Shown: positions 55,258 to 64,000 of the stretch, in pieces
How the letters are laid out: the number at the start of each line of letters is the position of its first letter
Numbering within the stretch: the first letter of the stretch is position 1
Assembly (NCBI GenBank): GCA_964023275.1
Contig: OZ029919.1
Span: forward strand, 4,693,367 to 4,757,366
DNA length: 64,000 nt
DNA from: Norana najaformis
Lineage: Eukaryota > Annelida > Clitellata > Crassiclitellata > Hormogastridae
Reading direction: 5' to 3'
The notes under the pieces: model-generated
Told to the model about the DNA's origin: nothing
Seen by the model: only the letters and a program-made list of their open reading frames with translations
The model's database searches: none
Program-made: the position numbers and the translations under genes

Positions 55258-57878
55258 TTAAACCAGAAGCCCAAACATCGCTTCAGTGTTTTCGGCATCT
55301 GAACACAAGTATTCGTTAGCAGCGTCTATGGACTCTCCATAGCTCAACTTTCCGTCGTTATTAACGTCGATCGTCTCGAAAGCTTTCTTTGTGAAGTTGG
55401 AGTCGGCCACGCCTACATTTTCAAAGTACCTGCGAAACTCTTCGAACTGGAGAGAGCCGTCATGATTGAGATCCATAACAGTGACGAGGCTAAGCGCGAC
55501 ATCACTAACCGCCTTCTTAAATGCAGGATCACCTCTTAGCGTCTTCATAGATTCAATTAACAAATCTTCGGTCAGCATTGCGTCATCACTTGTTCCTGCA
55601 GCCTTTATGTAAAAGGAGAATAGCTACAATCACAATTTACTGGGGTGTAAGTAGTTAAGACAATAAAAACCAAATGCAATTATGAGTAAAGGCCACAGAA
55701 TGAGTGCAGTTACCTTAACATATAAACACTTTTGCAGAGAGAGCGCTTCTGAGTGTTGGCCAGCATAATGCCCAATACAAATTTGCTAACATTACTGAAA
55801 AGATGCGACTGTACATAAATACAATTGTTCTATCTGGCACTATTGAGGTTAGTCTACATTTTCAGCCAAATTTACCCTAACCGCCATATATCAATTGAGT
55901 GATTCAGTATTGCAATGCATTGGCGCGCATTTGGTTCCTAATTGGCCCTAATAACACTCAAAGCATGCCATACAACCAACCGATCCTTTCCGACTCGACT
56001 GGGCGGATCGGTCAAAGCATAAAAATCCATTCGTTAACGTTCGCTCTCACTCTGAACATGTTCAGAAGATTTTAGTCTGATCGTTCCGATTTGATCAGTT
56101 TAGTGTCTAATACTCAGTCGCCTTCATAACTCCTACTGAACCCGATTGACATCAACATAGGTGGGCTAAAATGCCGTGTCAAGAACGCTTCAACATCTAT
56201 GACCCATTTGGAGTTTCAGCGCGAGATCGCCCAAGACTGATCTCAAGGTCATGGCGTTATCGCAGAGGAAGGCGAACTGCTCTAGTGCCATCACGAATTC
56301 GTGTTGATGGAATCGAACACTAAATTCGTCCAGTAAGACAGAGCCACAGTATTTTATGCCGAGAAACTCTACCATAGAATAGGCCAATGATGCGAGAGAC
56401 TTCATCTGAACTCTTTTGAAAGTTTTCACACCTTACGATAAATTACTTTTAAATAACTGCTGTATTAGCTATTGACCTATAGTTTATTTGTGTTAAGCTG
56501 TTTTTGTAACAATTGCTAGCGAGACTGATCCCACGTTCCTAAAATTTCCTCAAAAACTTTAACTTTCACTAAAAACTTCTCATTTATGTTTAAATTCCAT
56601 CAATATATTACCGACATTTAAGCGATAGACCTACATTAAATTCTACCCGCTCAATATACACCATATATTAAACCCATGTGCAAAACGCTAAAAATGTGGA
56701 ATGGAACACAAGATGAAATCCTTGGAAACTGTGGAACAAGGATAAGAAATATAAAAAACAAGGAACACAGCGTGGAATTCATTGTTGTTAAGGACGACAT
56801 GATACCTTTACTGGGTTGCTCAGCGGCGGAGCAGATGAAATCAATAACCACCAACCATTAAAATATGGATAGAATTGCCTCTAAATCGGTGATCGACAGA
56901 TTTAAAAACGTATTTGATTAAGATTTGGGATGTTGTGAAGGAAATGTTAATCTAAAGATGGACTCATCTGTTCATCCTGTTGTCACACCCTCTAGAAGGA
57001 TAGGCAATGCGGGATCAGCTGAAACTAAAATTACATCACATGACGCGAATGGATGCTATAACCCAAGTAAACCAACCGATTCCATGGGTCAATCAAATTG
57101 TAATTGTGAAGAAGAAATCAGGAAAATTGCGCATCGGTACTGACCCAAAAGAACTGAATAAGGCCCTACAGCGAAAAAGTATTTCCTGTCAACATTAGAC
57201 GACAACCTGCACGAACCGAGCCAATCTAAATTCTTTTCGAAATCTGACATGGCATCCTGATATTGGCACGTCCAACTAGATACAGAGTCCAGTTATTTGA
57301 CGACATTTCAAACGTGTTTCGGCCGCTATCGATGGAAAAGGCTTCCGTTTGGAATCAAGGTGTGGGCAGAGATATTTGCGAGAAAGCTTATTGAAGAATT
57401 TGATGATTTACAGGGTTATTTGCATCGCAGATGACGCTATAATTCATGGTATAACAGAGAAGGAACACGATCAAAGACTGGAGAAATTGTTGAACAGCCA
57501 AGAAATATACATTTGTGCAAAATATTAAAAAGCTAAAGGGCTCCCTGTGAAACTATTGTATTAAGCAGATGCAGTCTGCAGTCATCACTGTCACTGTCAG
57601 AACCTCAAAACAGATTATTCATCACAATACATTATCGCTTATTGCTTCAACATTTCATAAGAGATAAATTGGACGGACTTCGAAAGAGATACTTCGTGTA
57701 AACTACTCACATTATTTAAAGCCTGTCTCGCTGTCTCCTTCTGAACTGGATCGGCTTTTTCCTTATCACATAACTTGTCAGCCATACTCACAAACTCGTT
57801 TCGAGAAATCGCACCATCTTTGTTGAAATCAAATATACGAAAGTAGGTTCTCATCATCCGGATCCAAAACTCGCTCAT
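55258..57878 (-). CDS. Type 2 sarcoplasmic calcium-binding protein (copy G), two coding exons
   Basis: Exon 1 runs 57878 to 57711 (168 nt) and differs from copy F by one residue (Lys8 to Met). Exon 2 runs 55623 to 55258 (366 nt, LFSFYIKAAGTSDDAMLTED ... AMFGLLV), giving 177 aa. EF-hand 3 is DLNHDGSLQFEE. EF-hand 4 is D-V-N-N-D-G-K-L-S-Y-G-E, with the position 5 and 12 ligands present that copy F lacks. The splice sites are GTGAGT and TTGTAG. The intron is almost identical to that of copy F, whereas exon 2 and its 3' flank differ strongly. Confidence 0.88.
56660..57505 (+). mobile_element. Gypsy-type polymerase fossil in the intron of SCP copy G
   Basis: Same broken frames as 46800-47640, with no visible difference in the translated pieces, so it was present before the unit was duplicated. 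Confidence 0.8.
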
Positions 57879-58810
57879 TCTGAGAGTTCGACGATTGAAA
57901 TGTTCCTACACTGAACAGGATGACTTTATGTTGTGACAGAAAAAAGAATTATTGAGCTAGTGATAAAATTTCTATGCGAATTTTAAAATTCTTTCTCCAC
58001 AAGTTCAATTCAACTAGTCGGTCTATAGCATCGAGAAACGTAATTGAAAACACACAGTGTTGAAAAAAGTAGTGAAAATTTTTGGGTAGAATGAATGTAT
58101 GCGAATTTATTTAATTTATCTAGTAAGTAAGAAATAGCACATAGTTTGCCTTTTGAACAGAATTTGCTCAACACATATAAAGATCAATGCTTGATGGAGT
58201 TTATATTGTACCAGACTAATTATTTATCTTGTTGAGGTGCACGAGATTTCCCAGTGAAGAAAGATAGCCCCATTATTGAATTAACGTTATTGTACTGGCG
58301 TTTCAGCCGACAACTCAGCCTTTCCAGTCAGGCTTAATGATCAGTGTTTAAAATATATATATATATAGGCCTAAGAGATGATCATTTACATTGAAAATGC
58401 TATGCTGATGTGGTCACTGATCACTAAATGACCAAATCACTTAATTTTGGTCATTAAATGACCACATTATACGTTACCTTACCTCAGGCTAAACTGCAAT
58501 ACCTTTCATTGCCTTAACTCCGATGATTTATATGCCCTGCTACTTGCGACAGGTGTTCTTCAGCAATTTTTTTATAATAGGCCTATGTCGTACGTGGATA
58601 GCTTAGACGATGCTACAGATACATCAGCAACTACCACTGACATCTATCGAAACTAAAAGAGTATAAAATGGTCAACTGGCAAAGGCCAGTAAAAATCTTG
58701 GCCAAATGAATCTAAGCATTTGGTCCATTAAATACAGAATGATGTCACTGTAAACAGTTCACGAACCATCGCAGTTAATATTCCGAAAGTTGAAACTTCA
58801 ACTTATTCAC

Positions 58811-58900
58811 GTTGAAGAATTTGAAGCTTTCGGCAGTTGCAAGGAACGATTATGTCCTCCGAAAAACACTTCCCAAAGTGGCTCTACTTATACGCAACAG
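58811..58900 (-). promoter_or_regulatory. TATA promoter and non-coding 5' exon of type 2 SCP copy G
   Basis: GCGTATAAGTAG (58885-58896 on the minus strand), then a GAGGACATAATCGTTCCTTG version of the conserved block and TTCTTCAAC before GTGAATAAG, a weaker donor than in copies D to F. The 3' half resembles copy E more than copy F. Confidence 0.65.
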
Positions 58901-59246
58901 AATTTAATTTTAAGAATTTACGACTATCGTTATCAAAGGCTGAATGTCTACTCACAGATAAAGTAATCGAAGACACGCCTATCGATGACAATTTTATTAT
59001 TATTATAATAATTTTATTATTATTTCATTATTATGATGAAAGAACAGGGCGGATGACGATAATAAATAGCAATAAAATTATTAGGAGGCCCCAGTATTAC
59101 TTTAGCTACAGTGAAAGAAAATTTAGAGTCCACCAATATCAGAATATCATCAATAAAGACAGAACGTGACTTCCTATCACAAATTATCAAATAATTAAAA
59201 CTCGATGCCTATATCTAATATCTAGTTTAATATAACGGATACAATA

Positions 59247-59465
59247 CCCTTCCAAAGCCCTTCCTGCACCTGATCGCAGAGACCTGGATGGTAGGTAACG
59301 ATGTAAGGATGATGACAGTTAAGCTGGTTGATTGGTCGAGAGAGTCTTGCGTGTGAGGAGAGCTATCTTGTAGGTGATTCTGGAGCTGACAGGCAGCCAA
59401 TGTAGATTTGCCAGTACAGGAGTGACGTGGTCAAACCTTCGGGTTCCTGTCACCAGACGGGCTAA
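59247..59465 (-). mobile_element. CR1/L2-like LINE polymerase fragment
   Basis: Minus-strand reading RLVTGTRRFDHVTPVLANLH then WLPVSSRITYKIALLTRKTL, a standard CR1/L2 thumb-region block. It decays after that. It lies tail to head with the plus-strand LINE that follows. Confidence 0.7.
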
Positions 59466-59724
59466 CGAGTCCTGACGTCATTCAACTGGCCGGTCGCTTG
59501 AATTATGTCTCCGTAGGTTTTTAATTGTTTTTGTAGTCTTAGACGCCCGTTAGAGCGAGATTTTGATACTAGCGACTTCCTTAATGTGTCTGGATTTCAA
59601 TAGTCTTTACCGTAGTTCATGTAGGGTTAAGACTTTCGAAGGATTTTAATTCGCAAAACGTTGACTGCACATTTCTTGACGGAATTTTAACTTCACCGCT
59701 ATTCCGGTAAGTTATAACGTCACA

Positions 59725-61902
59725 ATGCCGTTACTTAGCAACCCTTGCTTCAACATCCTGATGTACGCCGTGTTTACGCTGTTCTGCGCCGTTCCAACCG
59801 GCATTGTCGCCAGCAGGCCTATATACTTTCCCAATCACTCCTGCTGCTCCTTCGACCGTCATGATAGCGACCATCCCACGATCTTTCATGCAGCCTCTGC
59901 CGTCTTGCCCAGGCAAACCATGCCATGCGCTACCCTTCACCTGTTCAGCAGCGCCAGTTTGGCCTTACCAGGAACTCGCGGCTTCTACCGACCGACTCGT
60001 CATCGTTCGCCCGTGTGTGTTTTCGTAGCGCTTCTGCTGTTGCTCGGTGGAGTTGAACTCAATCCAGATCCTACTGCAGCTCGTCAGCGTCCCGATCCTC
60101 TCACCTTCGGGTCATTAAACGCGCGCAGCGCCGTTCGCAAAGGTGCACTTATTCTTGACCTAATAGAAACTAACCAGTTAGACGTAATGGGCGTCTGTGA
60201 GACCTGGATCCGTGCTGAAGATCCCAATGCCATTAAGTTCGACATGGCTCCTCCAGGGTACGTGACTAGACACGTCCACTGCTCCGCCCCCCGAAGAACG
60301 GGCAGAAACAGTGGTCTGGCGATCATCCACCGTGATACGCTCACGGTCAGAACCCATCATCTCCAGAACACGATAACAACTAACAGCTTCCACTTCCAAG
60401 CCGTTCGTATCATCGCCTCCAACTTCTCATTCCTCTTTATTAATACCTACCGATGGCCAGATTCGAATGTTAATGACTTCTACTCCGAATTCAGCAACTT
60501 ACTTGCAGCAATCACTACTGTGATTGGCAGCGACCGTCTCATTATCTGCGGTGACTTTAACTGCCCTGGAAACACCTCATCCAGTATTAGCGAAGATCTA
60601 ACCACTGCGCTGGATGTCTTCGGCTTGAAGCAGCTCGTGGCTTGTCCCACACGTACCGGGCCGACCGGCGCAAGTCTGCTTGATTTAGTAATTTCCGGAG
60701 CGAATTCAACAACAATCAAGAACGTACAGGTGTGCAGCAGTCACGGACTGTCCGACCACAGTCTAGTAAAGTGGACGATTGCTAGATGCCTAAACAGGAG
60801 GCAGCCGATTACGATCGTCTACCGGAAACTGAAAACACTCGATCTTGGCTCCTTCCGACAAGCACTAATCAATTCGCCACTGTTTTTGACCCCTGATGAC
60901 ACCCCTGACGGGTTTGCTCGTCAGATAGATGACGTCGTCACTGACATCCTGAATCAATTGGCTCCGCTCAGAAAACTCACGAAGTGTCCAGGAAAGAAGA
61001 TCAATCTCTGGCTGTCGCCAGAAGCTATAGAAGCAAAACGACTTCGAAGACGCCTTGAAAGGCGGTGGAAGGTTACCGACGACGAACTTGTCCGCCGCGC
61101 TTATAGGTCAGCATGCCGGAACGCCAACAAACTGATCAATGAAGCACGCCAACAACATTACAGCAACGCCATATCGGAGAAGCCTACCGGATCTCGTCAA
61201 TAATGGTCCGCAGTGAAGGATATACTGCATTCCACAGTGCCATCTGAAGTTCTACCGACTAAAGAATGTCAGAGACGCTGTGCCACTTTCTCAGACTTTT
61301 TCATGAATAAAATTAACTCAATAAAGGCATCGATTGCCAAGCAGCTGTCGGCACAACCCATTGGCCCTCTCGCATCAGATAGGGACCATGTTGGCACGAA
61401 TCTTGACAATCTCAAACCTGTAAATGCAGCGAAAATCTTCAAACTATTGTCTTCCTTACCGGGAAAGTCATCTCCGATGGACGCCTTCCCATCGTCTCTG
61501 TTAAAGTCGTGTGCTGACGTGTTTACTCCAATTATCGTTCGTCTCTGTAACTTATCTTTCAGCAACGGACGTTTTCCAGCCTGCTACAGATCTGCCTCTG
61601 TCACACCTCTGCTGAAGAAGGAAGGGCTCGATCCACATGATCCTTCCAACTATAGGCCAATATCAAACTTAAATACAGTGTCGAAAATTTTGGAACGTGC
61701 CTTCCTTGCTCGTCTCTTGCCCCACATTAATAGCTCCTGTAATTTCAACAGTAATCAGTCAGCCTATCGTGGACATCACTCGACTGAAACGGCCTTGTTG
61801 AAGATCTTAGATGATGTCTATGCTGCTTCAGGACGACATCAACCCACTCTGCTTATCGGCCTCGATCTGTCTGCTGCCTTCGATACAATCGAAAATGTTT
61901 AA
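59725..61902 (+). pseudogene. LINE retrotransposon ORF: endonuclease and start of RT, 3' truncated
   Basis: Residues 103-116 read LLLLLGGVELNPDP, a 2A-like motif with NPDP instead of NPGP. An apurinic-type endonuclease follows at about 127-350 (LNARS, ETW at 159-161, GDFN at 276-279, SDH at 343-345). A TAA at 61201-61203 interrupts the frame just after GSRQ. The same frame resumes with WSAVKDILHS and runs into the RT fingers/palm (GKSSPMDAFPSSLL, NYRPISNLNTVSKILER, QSAYRGHHSTETALL, LDLSAAFDTI). It is cut off at that RT motif A, where tandem unit 3 begins. About 720 codons remain. GC content is well above its surroundings. Confidence 0.9.
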
Positions 61903-62538
61903 TTTATTTAGAGAATTTTACAAATTTATGACTTCATTTGGGCGTGCACTGTTTTAATAATATTTTAATAAACTGATGCAACATTTTATATTTATTAGCA
62001 AATATTCTTCACATGATTGCTTTTTATCATAAACATTGCTCGCCAAATTCATCAGATATCAATAAACATAAGAGATAAGGTGTAAAGAATAAAGACAAAT
62101 AACAAGAATTTAATAAATTTAATTACGTTTTATGTTCGAATAAAAGGTACTAAAGAATTACGTTATCTGGCAGTCGGATGTATTAGATCATGTAGCGTCA
62201 GATATATTTAATTTTACAAATGTTCTTGTGATTATCACCATTCAGGTAGTCCTAACTGAAATGAGTAATATATAAGCTATAGCGACACTTATGTTCCTGC
62301 AAAAGCACTGAAATGCCTTTTAATAATTGTAGTAGATCGCAGCTTACAATTCTCTTTTGAAGGATTACTTCTTTTCTATCTGAAATTAGGTGCAAATGAT
62401 GACAGATGATGATTGGCGATGACAAAGACGGTGGTGTTGATGGTGGTGGTGATGATGATTCTAGTATTATTACCACTATTGTGCTCCCACTACTATTAAA
62501 ACTGCTTCTGCTACTGCTGCAATTACTATAACTTATCA

Positions 62539-62540
<2 letters not shown>

Positions 62541-62588
<48 letters not shown>
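62541..62588. repeat. AAT microsatellite
   Basis: About 16 aat units ending at the LINE fragment. Confidence 0.95.
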
Positions 62589-62590
<2 letters not shown>

Positions 62591-62990
62591 GTCTCTCCCT
62601 TAACCCGTAATAGCCGCAGTCTATTCTGGGATGTTACAGTAACTGACGCTGTGGGTCATTATTCATACCAGGCAACTGCTGCAACTGCCGGGGCAGCCGC
62701 AGACCTTGCGGTTTCCAGAAAGATTACGAAGTACAGTCAACTCCATTCAATATACCACTTTAAACCACTAGCATTCGAAGCTCTTGGCCCCATTATTTGC
62801 ACTGAACTTGATCCTGTCGCGAGCGTAGCAGGACGTCATCTTACTCAAACTTCCGAATATCATAAAGAAACTTGTTATCTCTTCCAGCGTCTAGCTATAG
62901 CAATTGAGCCTTTCAAATGCCGTTGCCTTCCGCAGCGCTTTAGAAATGGCTGAACGTGATTAGATATAGCCGTTCCAGATGATTTGTCAT
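62588..62990 (+). pseudogene. LINE C-terminal fragment bounded by AAT repeats (longest open)
   Basis: Open for 121 codons: MVSPLTRNSRSLFWDVTVTD then AVGHYSYQATAATAGAAADL, AFEALGPIICTELDPVASVA and CYLFQRLAIAIEPF. It is the least damaged of the four AAT-bounded copies. Confidence 0.7.
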
Positions 62991-63659
62991 CTTCTTCTGA
63001 CATTTTTTTAAATCCTGAGGGATCATACATAACAAGGGGAGAAAGAATAATAATAACAACAGCAACATCAATGATGATGATAATAGGCCTAATATCAGGA
63101 TTGGCTCAACTACATCAATGATGATGATAATAGGCCTAATATCAGGATTGGCTGAACTTTATTCAGGAACATTTCATTTCTCGGAAGCATTTTTAAGTCC
63201 TGAGGATCAAATATACCTCAAGCAAAATCTAAAATATTAAAAACTGGCCTCTCCCGCTTAATGTCACACGACGCTAGTTCAGTAGAATGTCCCTTCTGTT
63301 GCTCCCCGCTATCTATGCTTCACTAACGCTGTCTTTCTCTTCTATATCCCTGTTTCACCTATCTCTGTCCCTCCTTTGCTCAAATAAGACTTTGAGGCAT
63401 TCTGTAGTTGATCGATAATAGTGGCAGATCGATAAAAGCAACTAAAAGAGGGAAAGGCAGGTACACATCTGGAGCGTGGAAGACTATAATGAGAAAACTG
63501 ACGGATTATTCCAAATCCATTTATTAGAACAAATGCCAAAAAACTTAAAACTAGCAGCAGTATACTTATTAAGCAACAAAGCTGAAATAATAAATGTCAA
63601 TACATTAATATTATTTAACCGTTTTAGCACAACGTTCTTGTGAAGAGCAGAAGCTCAAA

Positions 63660-63800
63660 TGATTTTAATCATAATCGTAATCGTAATTCCGAGACTTCTA
63701 CAACGCCCAACGAAAGCTATGTCGCGGGGAACAGCTTATTCACAGGCGCTCAGTCAAAAGAAAGTCTTTAGGCAAAGAGTTCGGTTCCAGATCAAGATCA
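63660..63800 (-). mobile_element. CR1/L2-like LINE 3' end, reverse orientation
   Basis: Carries (AATCGT)n-type repeats at 63670-63685, the reverse of an ATTACG tail, then CCGAGACTTCTACAACGCCC. It keeps more tail repeats than the copies at 44.3 and 54.15 kb. Confidence 0.55.
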
Positions 63801-64000
63801 TGTGCCTTTTCCCTAGAACAAATTAAACTCACGTGATAGTACAGTCGAAGCATCTGATTATTGTACCATCCAAATTGTTATATGTTCATTTGCTCTTAGT
63901 AAATCGATATCTTGTGCTGTTTACACTTACCCTTAAAGTCATCAATTGTTTTAGTCATTTTCAAGCTATTGAGAAAACTGTTAAGGTGTTTGGACCTTTT

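Larger units (their letters stand above)
50453..61892. repeat. Tandem unit 2 of the right-hand array, with two insertions
   Basis: 50453-50602 plus 52915-59245 correspond to 42724-49440. The unit is split by the DNA transposon at 50606-52914 and followed by LINE DNA from about 59247 to 61892, where unit 3 starts. Confidence 0.8.
61893..64000. repeat. Tandem unit 3 of the right-hand array (runs off right edge)
   Basis: Begins TTTAATTTATTTAGAGAATT, matching 42385 onward, and continues collinear with unit 1 through the GAT-rich stretch, AAT array, LINE fragment and CR1/L2 3' end. A short direct repeat at 63063-63155 duplicates the GATGATGATAATAGGCCTAA region. A further type 2 SCP exon 2 would be expected about 1.2 kb beyond the window. 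Confidence 0.85.

Overview
The window is nuclear DNA from an animal, most likely a marine invertebrate. Genes are split by GT-AG introns, the DNA is AT-rich, and transposon fossils and microsatellites are dense. The only clear gene family is the invertebrate sarcoplasmic calcium-binding protein (SCP) family of the annelid (Nereis) type. I see no bacterial operons, no CRISPR array and no convincing tRNA or rRNA gene. Species cannot be named from sequence alone.

The backbone is a tandem array of SCP genes, all on the minus strand. Each complete copy has a TATA-box promoter, a short non-coding 5' exon, a 168-nt coding exon 1 (56 codons) and a 366- or 375-nt coding exon 2, giving proteins of about 177 to 180 aa. 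There are two classes. Type 1 (ending FFGPLxD) has copies at 7332-8625 (intact), 18970-19038 (remnant), 33322-34643 (pseudogene) and 39510-41628 (intact). Type 2 (ending in LGVLA, LGLLV or FGLLV) has copies at 2141-2867 (pseudogene), 14012-15519, 45404-48014 and 55258-57878 (all three intact). A further exon 1 runs off the left edge (1-80).

Layout: 1-12.4 kb and 13.4-21.4 kb are two paralogous blocks, each carrying a type 2 copy, a piggyBac-like deletion derivative, a TCTA microsatellite, a type 1 copy and a Gypsy gag/protease fossil. 21.4-23.5 kb is a GC-rich LINE fragment. 23.5-32.6 kb holds microsatellites, a SINE-like piece, LINE 3' ends and four small plus-strand exons of a tyrosyl-DNA phosphodiesterase 1 (TDP1) homologue. 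32.6-42.3 kb holds two more type 1 loci and an orphan promoter. From about 42.4 kb to the right edge there are three successive, nearly identical units starting near 42.4, 50.45 and 61.89 kb. They were later interrupted by a 2.3-kb DNA transposon (50606-52914, one open ORF, terminal inverted repeats, 3-bp target duplication) and by LINE sequence (59.25-61.89 kb).

The main observations are: (1) the two recent type 2 copies at 45.4 and 55.3 kb have almost identical introns, but their exon 2 differs at about a fifth of residues; (2) the 2.3-kb transposon can be defined to the base against empty paralogous sites; (3) LINE C-terminal fragments recur bounded by AAT microsatellites; (4) the TDP1 piece keeps its first HxK...N motif but seems to end in an unrelated tail.
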